Shown here: positions 1-8,395 of the stretch, in pieces
How positions within the stretch are numbered: the stretch's first letter is position 1
Layout of the letters: the number at the start of each line of letters is the position of its first letter
Assembly (NCBI RefSeq): GCF_000003605.2
Contig: NW_003158731.1
Span: 64,539 to 81,412, forward strand
Direction of reading: 5' to 3'
Length of the DNA: 16,874 nt
DNA from: Saccoglossus kowalevskii
Lineage: Eukaryota; Hemichordata; Enteropneusta; Harrimaniidae
The notes under the pieces: generated by a model
Database searches by the model: none
The model's input: only the letters and a program-made list of their open reading frames with translations
What the model was told of the DNA's origin: nothing
Translations under genes and position numbers: made by a program

Positions 1-459
1 GCGTCACTTATTTTATGGTAGACCAGAATCTGAAATCAATATGGGAAAATATAGAGACAAATTAGCTTTATTACTCTTGGTAACTTGGTTATATAAATTG
101 AACAAATATAGAATAGTATATAATTTCCTGCTGTCAGCCATTTAGATATTTCCTATTTTGGGTTTGTCAATTTGTTGTTCTTTGTAATATATATCATTAT
201 ACACCTGTCACTGTATTGCCATAAGTTACAGTTGTAATTTTGTGGTATTTTCATCCCACCATATAAGAAAATAAATGCGAATTCTAAATATAGAATGACT
301 ACGCGCATAAGTGTCCTCTAATAATAAAAACAAACATGGGTGCCACCAGGGTTTGTCTAGACTCCATACAATCAGGTTTGTTGATTCTGTTCTAAACTTT
401 TAGGATTTCGGCATTCCCATGATGTATCATTGGGAAGGAAAGATGTATAATAATAATGA
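1..459. other. anonymous AT-rich DNA, no gene seen
   Basis: No open frame of useful length, RNA gene or tandem repeat is visible. The sequence is AT-rich with scattered TATA-like runs. I found no match by eye to the repeats found later in the window. Confidence 0.6.
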
Positions 460-461
460 TA

Positions 462-572
462 TTACGAGGATACCGCAAAGTATGCACTCAGACAGTATGC
501 TGTCACATCGACCTCAGTCGGTCAATACTCACGTTGTACTGCCTTCATACAAACTTTTCGGTATCCTCGTAA
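462..572. mobile_element. 111-bp hairpin MITE with TA target duplication
   Basis: The ends are a perfect inverted repeat: TTACGAGGATACCG at 462-475 and CGGTATCCTCGTAA at 559-572. Each end abuts a TA dinucleotide (460-461 and 573-574), which is the target duplication expected of Tc1/mariner-type transposases. The arms stay partly complementary further inward (CAAAGTATGCACTCAGACAGTAT against the strand opposite 535-558), and a small nested hairpin CGAC-CTCA-GTCG lies near the centre. It has no coding capacity, so it would depend on a transposase made elsewhere. Family assignment rests on the TA duplication and size only. Confidence 0.65.
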
Positions 573-680
573 TAACCTCATAGAATGATTATTATTGATG
601 TTACAGACCAATCGTGTACATGTATAATAGTTACGTATTATCGGCGGGGGGAGGGTATTTGTATTGGTGTGGAAACAAAT

Positions 681-888
681 ATGACTGACAGGGAGCAAAA
701 ACAGCGGTTTATGTTTATTCATCTAAATTGCATTGTATCCATTTTGTTGATGTGCATCAGTAACCCATCATGACTTATATCAATGCCAAGTTGAAATGAA
801 ATCGGTCAAGGCATGTCCGAGAAACGGTTGATTGAATGTCCAAATGATTTGGATGATGATGATTTTTTGGACAAAAATGCTGTAATTC
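681..888 (+). mobile_element. truncated copy of the tandem-repeat (Helentron-like) element
   Basis: 681-752 matches 1760-1830 (both begin TGACTGACAGGGAGCAAAAA and run on through the CATCTAAAT and CATTTTGTTG motifs). 753-876 matches 2546-2655, sharing AGTAACCCA, ATGAC, ATATCAATGC, GGTCAAGGCATGTCCGAGAA and TTTTTTGGACAAAAATG. In the longer copy these two blocks are about 700 bp apart, so this copy is an internally deleted or short version. It lacks the 3' hairpin seen at 2828-2844. Non-coding. Confidence 0.6.
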
Positions 889-936
889 CAAACAAATAAG
901 TAGACGACATTGACTAAAAGGTTCTACACAGTGCAT
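881..936 (+). repeat. 56-bp dispersed repeat, second copy at 8762-8817
   Basis: 881-936 and 8762-8817 align without gaps. Both start TGTAATTCCAAACAAATAAG and end TCTACACAGTGCAT, with only a few substitutions between them. At 881 it directly follows the truncated tandem-repeat element. At 8762 it lies inside the segment of composite copy 2 that copy 1 lacks. No function is evident. Confidence 0.65.
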
Positions 937-1385
937 TTCACGCATGTGAACACCATTTGTTCACATATTTTGCGTACACACCTATCTAATGCGATAAATC
1001 AGATACTCACAATGTTAATGGTAATCATGATGTATAGTACGTCGGGCATCGATCTATTTGCGACAACTGATCGCCGGTCCGTATCATTCGGAAATAATTC
1101 AAATACGTTCAATAAATATTCATTGAAAAAGTTTAAAATTCAAACTTGGCTGTCAATGTAGACAAATAAATAATGTCGTTGGCGGTTCAATTTAAATCGT
1201 CGGTAAAAAATACAAATTACCAATATAATATAGTTCTGGCGCTACAAAGGCATTCCTTCATCTTTATAAATATTTCACAATTCAAACTGAAACGAAAGGT
1301 TTCTATTGGCCGATCGAATAACATTGGAAAGTTTTCAAATTACGTCGTTCCGCACGGCGCTAATTGATTTGCTCTGGTCTGAGCG
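937..1385. other. anonymous DNA, no gene seen
   Basis: Two open frames of 83 and 64 codons cross this stretch, but they show no recognisable motif, no biased composition and no supporting context. I treat them as chance. I found no internal repeat or match to the rest of the window. Confidence 0.5.
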
Positions 1386-1754
1386 TTCGGTATACCCTTC
1401 TGTGTTTATGTAAATCAGAACCAATAGAGGCTTCCGTCAGGTTTACAAGCCGCTCCAACGCGTATATACATTTTACATACCTTCTGAAAAGTGTTCAACT
1501 CAGATTTCCAGCAAATTCGGTTACTCGTTGTGTAGAGACAGAGTAGGTAGTCACTGCATCAACCTACAATTGAAAATATAGTACAGTTTTGACAAAAATA
1601 ATACAATTAAAATTTGGTCTTAAACTAGTGATGGCCTGAGTTCAATTCTAAGCTATTTGACTCTTAGATCAGTGCGCCGCCAAGCGACACAAAATATCAC
1701 AATGAAAACATTTTATTTATCGTAGGTCACAGTTCACCTTACCCTGGGTGATGA
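1386..1754 (+). repeat. isolated fragment of the composite-unit interior (copy 0)
   Basis: This matches 4411-4845 and 10010-10436. Shared landmarks in order are GCTTCCG, GCCGCTC, GCGTATATACAT, TTACATACCTTCTGAAAA, GATTTCCAGCAA, GGTTACTCG, GTAGTCACTGCATCAACCTA, ATAATACAATTAAAAT, AACTAGTGAT, GCGCC and AGGTCACAGTTCA. It is clearly more diverged from the other two than they are from each other. Homology stops at the start of the next element (1760), so this is a separate insertion or relic and not part of a third full composite unit. Confidence 0.75.
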
Positions 1755-1759
1755 CTATG

Positions 1760-2850
1760 TATGACTGACAGGGAGCAAAAAAAGTGGTATATGTTTATCC
1801 ATCTAAATCGTATTGTGTTCATTTTGTTGCCGGTATACAAGTATCAGTTGTTGTTTGTGTACAATTGGAACATACATTGAAGGAACAGAATTCCCTTCCC
1901 TTCTTTCACATTGAAAAAAAAAACGAGTCATTGTCAATGTCATAGCTCCCCCCCCCCATCATGTTTTTAGTGACTTTGTCAAAGAATGAAAATCATAGTC
2001 AGATTATGTTTAAATATTAGTATTTAGCATCTTAACTACAAATGTGCATGAAACATGTATAAGGACTAAGTTTGAATGAAATTGGTAAAGGCATTCCCCA
2101 GAAACTGTGCGAATGTTGATTTTTGAGACTGTTAAAGGCTGTCAGTTGAGGATCAACAAAACAGCACAAACGATATTCACATGTATGATGACTTGTGATG
2201 TACCAACTTTGAAAAAACAACATTTAACCAATTATATCTTGCCTTTGTACAAAATTTAAATCCACTCTGTAAAATCATCTCTAGATTAGACAAACAAAAT
2301 GGCCACCAGTCAGCTATTTTGAATTGATGACTTATCGGTCAAGACATGTCCAAGAAACGGTTGATGACATTTTTGAATTTGTGTGATTTTATTCGTTTTT
2401 TGATGAAAAGGGCCGTCAATCAGCTACATTTTGACAAAAACGAAAATAACTTGTACAAAATTTCATCCAAATCGCCGTAAAATGAGCAGAACACTCACAA
2501 AATGGCCACCAGTCCGCCATTTTGAATCAAATCCCACAAAAAATGTGCATTAGTAACCCACCATGACTGATATCAATGCAAAGTTTGAATGAAATCGGTC
2601 AAGGCATGTCCGAGAAACTGTTGATGGCATGTCCAAATAATGATTTTTTGGACAAAAATGGCCGCCGGTCGGCCAAAGGTCAACCAAATCAAAAATAAAT
2701 CGATGTGCACATGTCTGCCATTATGACTAGTCTTAGTGCCAGCTTTGAAGAAAATTTGTCCAGGCGTCTATGAGAAATGACGACGGACATATGCACGCAC
2801 GCACGGAACCCAAAACATAAGTCTTGTTTCGGACTACGTCCGAAGGGAAC
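1760..2850 (+). mobile_element. Helentron-like non-autonomous element with internal tandem units
   Basis: The body is a set of diverged direct repeats. AAAATGGCC(A/G)CC(A/G)GTC recurs near 2298, 2501 and 2654. TGTACAAAATTT recurs at 2248 and 2452. The motif GGTCAAGRCATGTCC...GAAAC recurs near 2338 and 2599, with a weaker form near 2083. The most complete spacing is about 203 bp. The right end has GCACGCACGGAACCC and then a perfect hairpin at 2828-2844. A tandem-repeat core plus a 3' hairpin is the known layout of non-autonomous Helentrons (bivalve pearl elements, Drosophila DINE-1). That class is inferred from layout; no Rep/helicase coding is present, and the left boundary is set only by homology to 681. 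Confidence 0.5.
2828..2844. other. perfect 7-bp stem hairpin at element end
   Basis: TTCGGAC-TAC-GTCCGAA is a perfect stem with a 3-nt loop, followed by GGGAACTAC. A GC-rich hairpin close to the 3' terminus followed within about 10 nt by CTA is typical of Helitron-class ends, although CTAC is not the usual CTRR terminus. It may instead be an RNA or terminator-like structure. Confidence 0.6.
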
Positions 2851-3190
2851 TACAAAGTTATCTTGTTATCCTTTTGTTAGTTCCACGTTAGGCGCAAAAA
2901 GCCGCCGGGATCCCGCCGACGAAATTCATTCTTAAGGAACAATGAGCGCAATGGCGTGATAGAATGAAAGTTGTTTGAGGGGGACAAGTCTCGCGGTTCT
3001 CAATGAGATCTCCGTAACCATGTACATATATATAATTTATTCTGTGGCTTAATTATGTGCAATTATAGAATATCGCTATTTAAAATGCCCAATTCGTTTC
3101 TTGTACGAACACAACTGTCTAGAAATATACTCATGAGCACATGTTTATATATATATTATTTCCCAGTATTAACATTACTCTTCTGACACT

Positions 3191-3308
3191 GGGATAGTCA
3201 TCTGCGCACGCGCGGGAATCTAGTCCAACGCTACGATGACACATGGTAAAAACGCAAAGGCTCATATATAGACGTTTGTTTGTAAAAATGACACGCTATA
3301 GCAATAGC
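3191..3308 (+). mobile_element. truncated copy of the GTCACCTGCGCAC-ended MITE family
   Basis: It matches 8990-9106 and, in the same orientation, 14598-14752. It is the inverted complement of 3578-3722. The left end reads GTCATCTGCGCACGCGCGGG, followed by the family core (ACGCAAAGGCTCAT, GTTTGT, GACACGCTAT). The distal terminal repeat is missing, because homology stops at GCCACC where the L repeat begins. With 3578-3722 it forms an inverted pair of about 120-bp arms around 270 bp of L sequence. Confidence 0.65.
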
Positions 3309-3310
3309 CA

Positions 3311-3854
3311 CCCAACGGTGGAAGAGATTGGAACACTATTTGAGTGGAAACACTAATCTCGTGTCTCTCTCGTTCTTAACGAGAACCCGGCGGCCATTTG
3401 TATCAAAACTTGTTGAGGTAAATAAGCATACAAATATTTTTGTCAGACGTTTGTGAATGAAATATTTGCAGTGTTTCAATTTCAACTCCTCACGATGAGG
3501 GTGTTGTTTATTTCACTGCAATGCACGTTATAATAGATTACCAGAAAAAACAGGAAAACATATTTAAAAGCTTCAAGGAGGAGCCGTCACCTACGCATGC
3601 GTCAGGTGGCCATAGCGTGCCGTTGTTTACAAACAAGCGTCTAACCATGAGCTTTTGCGTTCTTAGCGTGTGCTGTTATCATCGCCTGAGACTCAATTCC
3701 TGCGTGTGACGACCCTCTCGCTTTCAAGTTACATTTATCAGTCCTGAGAAAACAAACAGACTTTGAAGCGTATTTTTGTGCAATGAGACATCGAGCAAAA
3801 GTCACGAGGACGTCGATATATTCGATTAATATCGCCCACAACAATTGCAATGTT
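3311..3854 (+). repeat. L direct repeat of composite copy 1
   Basis: It is diverged but collinear with R at 6240-6605. Shared landmarks are CCAACGG(T/A)GGAAGAG, CTCTCTCG, ACGAGA, CGGCCATTTGTATCAAAA, TTTGTCAG(A/G)CGTTTGTGAAT, TGAGGG(T/C)G, TTTATTTCACTGC, AAAAGCTTCAAG, ACTTTGAAGCGTATTTTTGTG, CAATGAGACATCGAGCAAA and TCGATATATTCGATT. L contains an additional MITE (3578-3722) that is absent from R. Flanking direct repeats recall LTRs, but I see no clear TG...CA ends, primer-binding site or polypurine tract. Confidence 0.75.
3578..3722 (-). mobile_element. MITE nested in L, same site as in copy 2
   Basis: The interval lies between two TTCAAG hexamers (3572-3577 and 3723-3728). The uninterrupted R repeats carry a single TTCAAG at the same place (6476-6481 and 12871-12876), so this is an insertion. 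The left terminus has CCGTCACCTACGCATGCG. The right terminus has GTGTGACGACCCTC, slightly degraded compared with copy 2. TTCAAG is the simplest target duplication. The exact boundary is uncertain because the family ends in GCTT/AAGC, which overlaps it. Non-coding. Confidence 0.75.
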
Positions 3855-4012
3855 GACCAGTAGTAGAATACAACACGTGCAAACTACTGAGTAGATTTGA
3901 ATAAATACTCCATATAATGAATAATGTATTCATATGGAGACTATAACTCGTTCTTCATGTTCCGGCATTTTTTCTACGAGACATTGGGTGAGACAAAGAT
4001 CAAGGTGTAACA

Positions 4013-4150
4013 GTCCGGGGTTGAAGGAGAGATATAATTCCTTTTTAACCATAGTAAAGTTTGTCCAAGGGTTTGGTTTTCGAACCCACGACTGTCTTGA
4101 GACCACGGAAATAAGGCTTCTAACATCTGAACCAATCTGAATTCAACATA
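4013..4150. repeat. 138-bp block identical in both composite copies
   Basis: Every base agrees with 9819-9956, while flanking sequence differs (for example GTGTAACA against GTAAAACT just upstream). It contains the palindrome-like GGTTTTCGAACC. On the minus strand it reads CGTGGGTTCGAAAACC, which resembles a tRNA T-arm/B-box. Its right edge is the TA target of the copy-1 MITE. It may reflect chance, conversion or constraint. Confidence 0.7.
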
Positions 4151-4358
4151 CTGTAAAGGGGGTAATTATTCACTGGGTATTAATTTAGCTTATTTCGCTG
4201 ACTGGAAAAATGCGCTAAATTAAAACCCAGTGAATATGTAAAATTTAGCATAGAACACATTATCTAAATGACGAAACCGTGAATTTAAAACCCACTGAAT
4301 ATGCCCGAAATGGTAAATCAGTGAAATTTAAACCCAGTGAAAATTAGTCATTTTACAG
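4151..4358. mobile_element. 208-bp TA-flanked MITE, only in composite copy 1
   Basis: Copy 1 reads AACATA, then CTGTAAAGGGGGTAATTATT at the left end, and TCATTTTACAG, then TAATTG at the right end. Copy 2 reads AACATAATTG uninterrupted at 9951-9960. This is a clean empty site and gives a TA target duplication (4149-4150 and 4359-4360). The terminal inverted repeats are imperfect over about 28 bp: CTGTAAA then TAATT, then CACTGGGT against its complement ACCCAGTG...TTTACAG. The interior repeats the motif AAACCCA(G/C)TGAA four times. TA target and size fit Tc1/mariner-type MITEs. No coding. Confidence 0.9.
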
Positions 4359-4410
4359 TAATTGAATTATTCATACAATGGTTTATTATTCATGAAACAA
4401 TGGCGAAGCC

Positions 4411-4845
4411 TTCGATAAACCCTTTTGTATGTGTTTATATGAAACATGGCCAAAGCAGGCTTCCGCCGGCGCACAGTGAAGATTTATAATAACTTACATA
4501 GCAGTGTGAATGATTGTAAGAGCCGCTCGAAAGCGTATATACATATTACATACCTTCTGAAAAAGTTTGACTCTGATTTCCAGCAACTTGAGGTTACTCG
4601 CTGTATAGAGACAGGGTAGGTAGTCACTGCATCAACCTATAATTGAAGGTATATTACACAGTTTAGACAAAAATAATACAATTAAAATCGCCGTGTTTTG
4701 TCTTATCGAACTAGTGATAACCTGTGTTCAATTCTATGCCATTTGACCTGTAACCCCCCATGCGCCACCAAGTGTAACAATATGTCAACAATTAAAAAAA
4801 CGTGTTATTTATTGGAGGTCACAGTTCATCTGACCCTGGACGATT
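4411..4845 (+). repeat. composite interior segment also found at 1386-1754 and 10010-10436
   Basis: This is the part of composite copy 1 that occurs three times in the window. It contains the GCGTATATACAT, GTAGTCACTGCATCAACCTA and ATAATACAATTAAAAT landmarks. The isolated fragment at 1386 shows that this module exists outside the full unit. No open frame or RNA polymerase III box pair could be identified with confidence. Confidence 0.75.
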
Positions 4846-5391
4846 TTCATTCATTCATACACTAGAATGTATAATGTATTTTGTATACCGTGTAGCACCT
4901 GTGCATTGACTTTTTCTGGGTTAAGGAGTCGTCCAACACGCCTCACATTTTGTGCGAACGATCGTATTTCAAATATGGCACACAGTAAGATTTGGTGACT
5001 GCCGTATTATTCATCAACGATCACACAGATCGATCGTTTACAAATGTCCACACTATGTTCAAAATCGTGTTTTGCCAGTTTTAATATCTAACTCGATAAT
5101 TTATTCAATAATACAATGTTAGCATTAATTATTTGACCATTAATGAAATTTTAACATGTAGTCGACTAAGACTATTCACAGAATTGACAACACGAACATT
5201 TACCACACATTTTAAAAAGTCTTGTTTATACAATCATTCAACTTAACTTGAATAAGACTGAAATGAAAAAAAAAACACACCTGGAAGATAATAAAACAGT
5301 TCGGCGTGTTAACCGCTTATCGAGGGAGATTCCAAGATCATATTTTTACTCAGTTGTATGAATCTTAGTACAGTTGCGTTTGAACTGGTTA

Positions 5392-5428
5392 GCATGTACT
5401 TACTACTTACTAACATGTACTTACTAGC
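5392..5428. repeat. short local duplication around CATGTACTTACTA
   Basis: CATGTACTTACTA occurs twice within about 35 bp. The matching site in copy 2 (about 10985-11005) has only one related motif, GTGTACTTGTAATTAGCATT. It is a minor replication-slippage type of change specific to copy 1. Confidence 0.5.
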
Positions 5429-5850
5429 ATTTAAAAAATATGTTACCATGATTTCTCGGGACAAGGATGTATCTTGCTAAGTTCGACTGTCTCAAAACTA
5501 GGAGTGGGTCTAAAATCAACAAAATGAGCCTCACATTTTACAGGTGTTAGACTCATGTAATGAAATAATTAAGTGAACTGTCATTCTCCCATTAAATCAC
5601 ACGCATTCGTGATAGTGGATGTAAGCTAGTCGATCAGCCGATGTATGAACGACGTAATTCACTGCGGTGTTAAATTGGGCATTTCACTAAATAGGTTAGG
5701 CAAATAGGAGTAAGTGTATTACGTAGTCATTTATACAAGGAAAATAACAGCGGGCATTGTATCAACACAACAATCCCGACGTCACAGGTCATCGCGTACA
5801 CACAGTCAGAATTGGCGAATATAATCAATGGTTGTTTTCGCGCGTCAAGT

Positions 5851-5950
5851 CATGAATATTCATGTTGAAATCACGTGATTATAGTTACGCAACTAATGAG
5901 CTCGTCTTCACATCTGTCGAATGGTGCCGGGTATTGTAACATGACGTCAT
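5851..5950. promoter_or_regulatory. cluster of perfect palindromes: candidate regulatory module
   Basis: Three perfect palindromes lie within 100 bp: CATGAATATTCATG (5851-5864), ATCACGTGAT (5870-5879, containing the CACGTG E-box) and ATGACGTCAT (5941-5950, containing the TGACGTCA CRE/ATF core). All three are kept at the same relative positions in composite copy 2 (11720-11733, 11739-11748, 11811-11820), although the intervening bases differ in places. CRE and E-box cores are known bZIP and bHLH target sites. Use as a promoter or enhancer here is inference. Confidence 0.35.
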
Positions 5951-5965
5951 AAGTTACTCGCAAAA

Positions 5966-6135
5966 ATAACAAAGGTTTAGGTAAAAGAAAAGCAATATGC
6001 CCTGAAATTTGAATGTGCACCGCGGAGGAACAAGAGTTATTACAAGAAACAGATCGACGCTCTCTCCGTGAAAAAAAGGAATGACACATTCAAGGGCTTC
6101 AAGGGTTGGCTGCAGAAAAATTGTCTCAAATGTAA
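5966..6135 (+). pseudogene. possible decayed coding stretch with 23-codon micro-ORF
   Basis: One plus-strand frame reads KGLGKRKAICPEI, a TGA, then ATG at 6013-6015 opening 23 codons (MCTAEEQELLQE, then TDRRSLREKKE) to TGA at 6082-6084. It continues as HIQGLQGLAAEKLSQM to TAA. The charged, glutamine-rich character suggests a coiled-coil fragment. Copy 2 (11886-11957) keeps the 23-codon frame with a single K-to-M change and the same two flanking stops, so the stops predate the duplication. I do not recognise a family. The very high nucleotide identity means frame conservation alone is weak evidence. Confidence 0.25.
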
Positions 6136-6239
6136 AGAAAAAACAGAGACTTGTTTTTCCTCTTAAAATGTGTTTCTTATTCAGTCATCGTGTCCACTGT
6201 TCCAAATATTATGATTACAGTAGTCAGGGGAACAGTGAA

Positions 6240-6605
6240 CCCAACGGAGGAAGAGAAAAAAACACCATTTAAAAGCACAAATATCGTGGCTCTCTCGATT
6301 TCTACGAGATCCCGTCGGCCATTTGTATCAAAAGTTTATGAGGGAAATATACAAACATTTTTGTCAGGCGTTTGTGAATTGGGTAATACCTCACTATGAG
6401 GGCGGTGTTTATTTCACTGCCATGCACTTTATACTAGGTTACCTATAGGCTTCACAGAAAAAAAAAGTTAAAAGCTTCAAGTTACATTTATCAGAAAACA
6501 AACACAGACTTTGAAGCGTATTTTTGTGCAATGAGACATCGAGCAAAGGGCACGAGGGCGTCGATATATTCGATTGGTATCGCCCACAACAACTGCAATG
6601 TAAAC
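6240..6605 (+). repeat. R direct repeat of composite copy 1
   Basis: It is the diverged counterpart of L (3311-3854) without the nested MITE: TAAAAGCTTCAAGTTACATT is uninterrupted around 6476. It closes the composite unit, with homology to L ending near GCCCACAACAACTGCAATGT. The sequence just upstream (6140-6239) is shared with copy 2 but not with L. Confidence 0.75.
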
Positions 6606-7604
6606 TGCTATGCCATTACATATCCCAACTAAGTTTGGTACAAAAATATGCAAATTAGCTAATTTATGAAATTAACATATTTTGTCAACAACCTAATCAG
6701 ATCTGAGAAGTATCCAAAAGCACACTTGTACCAGATTGCCTTAAAATATTCTTGAGATTTTCATGACACACAGACGAAGAAGCTCCAATATAACCCCACC
6801 CCTGCATATATAATTGTCAAGCCCACCCATATTGTGCATTTTATCAAGAATGACCTGTGAGATTCAACATTTGAGGCTTTTTGCATTGTGTTAAATACAC
6901 ATTGTAATTTAATTTGTTGAATTTCAGAGTCTGGATCTGTTACGGGTTTCTTAAATATATAGAATGTGATAATTAAAGATGATCTACCCATCCGCAGACT
7001 CCCCTTTCCACACCTACAAAACATGATTTAAAATACCCGTAGAAACGGCTCAACATAATATAACATTTACTCATCAACATTGTGTTATCGTCGTTGATCA
7101 CGCCTTCTCGTGGCGACATACTAATTCGTTCTACATAAATATGTTTTTTCACGCGAGAATAGATTGTGTTTATATATTTCAATATATTTTCAAAAAATCA
7201 TCGTTTCATACACATATAAAACAAGGGGCTTTCACCAGCACATACCAGCACATACCTCTGGGACTCTGACCTCTGAAAAGTCAACCACACCCACGTTTGT
7301 AATTATACAGCTTCCTGAATAATTAAACACCCGGAACGCACATCTAGTTTACAACAGCCGCATCAGTGGTTTATTTGATGATTAGATCATGGAAGGTCCA
7401 TGATTGGATCCAGACATGGACACTGGCACAACTTTATATGTAACTTTGAGCTAGTGCGCAAACTTGATGATGGAATGTGACTGGGGCGGGCGAAGGCATC
7501 CTAACTCGCATTTGATAGAATAGATAGATAGTATACAATTCGACAGTGTCGCATTTTAAAAGATTTCGGCGGGTTCCTTCGGGCATTTTAGCGTCGTATT
7601 TTAA
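6606..7604. other. anonymous DNA between composite copies, no gene seen
   Basis: Frames of 87, 69 and 73 codons on the minus strand show no recognisable domain and are treated as chance. Visible small structures are a perfect 10-bp direct repeat CCAGCACATA x2 at 7235-7254 and a hairpin ATCATGGA-AGG-TCCATGAT at 7386-7404. I found no match to the composite unit. Confidence 0.5.
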
Positions 7605-7729
7605 AGGGCGGTGGTCGTCGCGCAGCGCGTGTTCGAATTTCATATAAGTAAACAATGTATTTTACGCGTATTGTATACGTCGCTATGAGTCCCATATCGA
7701 ACAGGAGGCGGCGCGATGACCACCGCCTT
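7605..7729. mobile_element. 125-bp TTAA-flanked MITE
   Basis: The termini are AGGGCGGTGGTCGTCGCGC (7605-7623) and GCGCGATGACCACCGCCTT (7711-7729), a 19-bp inverted repeat with two mismatches. TTAA lies immediately outside on both sides (7601-7604 and 7730-7733). TTAA duplication is the hallmark of piggyBac-class insertion. About 87 bp of spacer is non-coding. The terminal sequence differs from the TTAA element at 12006-12537, so it is a separate family. No empty site is available in the window. Confidence 0.7.
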
Positions 7730-7733
7730 TTAA

Positions 7734-8395
7734 CCGATTTCAAGTACCCCATGACATAGCTTACAACAATTAGCTAAAAAATGAGAAACGCATGAAAAAT
7801 AAATAACAAATACGATACGATATGATTTGTTAAGCAGGTTGTATAATACTAGGATACATATTTTGACGCTTGCCGACAAGCTCCTACAAGCAAATATTGA
7901 AAACTATCGTCCTCCAACCATTGGAAAATGCCCACTCCCCTGATTCATATATTCATGATAGGCGACACCATCGTTGCGTATAAAACTCACCGACCGACGT
8001 TGCTTAGCTCGTATACTTACCTGCAATTGGAACCCTGGCGAGTACGTCCAACAGCAGCACGGATTGCAATGTGTATCTGTCCGATTTACGTTTTCCAAAT
8101 TTGTGCTATACGATTTCTGTACGCCCAGACGCGACGCTGACTGGAGTGTTTTAGTTTCTTTGAAGCTTGGCGTCCCTCATTATAATATTCTAATGATTCG
8201 TGGAAATTATGACTTTGTGGCCATTCGTTTCGCGCGAAGGCGTGTTCTAGTAAATGTCACTATGTTGGCTATAGTTTCCGCGTGACACCGTGACACAGTC
8301 GGCAAACTAGCTTGAAAGCATTCAGCTAAATTACTGATTGCTGACACTTATGGTAAACGTGTGTACAGCCCAAAATAAAGGTGTACATTTGACGT
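7734..8395. other. anonymous DNA, no gene seen
   Basis: Overlapping frames of 103 and 70 codons (plus) and 64 codons (minus) compete here. None has a recognisable motif. A local repeat GTGACACCGTGACAC occurs at 8282-8296. No match to other repeats in the window was found. Confidence 0.45.

Larger units (their letters stand above)
3092..6605 (+). repeat. large composite repeat unit, copy 1
   Basis: This region is collinear with 8396-12970. Anchors are 3092/8396 (ATTCGTTTCTTGTACGA), 3311/9107, 4013/9819, 5851/11720, 6013/11886 and 6240/12646. Between anchors the two copies differ by scattered substitutions and small indels plus several discrete insertions or deletions. Copy 1 alone carries the 208-bp MITE at 4151-4358. 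It has a different 71-bp sequence (4896-4966) where copy 2 has the AAT microsatellite. It lacks segments matching about 8520-8985, 11017-11122 and 11530-11690. No intact coding region is present. It could be a large non-autonomous transposon or one half of a segmental duplication. Confidence 0.85.

Noticed and set aside
4060-4140. tRNA gene or tRNA-derived SINE on the minus strand
   Set aside because: Only a T-arm/B-box-like word is visible. No A-box, anticodon arm or acceptor pairing could be built, so it is kept only as a remark on the identical block.
5871-6089. 72-codon minus-strand open frame across the palindrome cluster
   Set aside because: It is antisense to the more coding-like plus frame, and I could not see an equally long counterpart in composite copy 2.
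3311-6605. Composite unit as a standard LTR retrotransposon
   Set aside because: L and R are direct repeats, but no TG...CA ends, primer-binding site, polypurine tract or gag-pol remnants were found.
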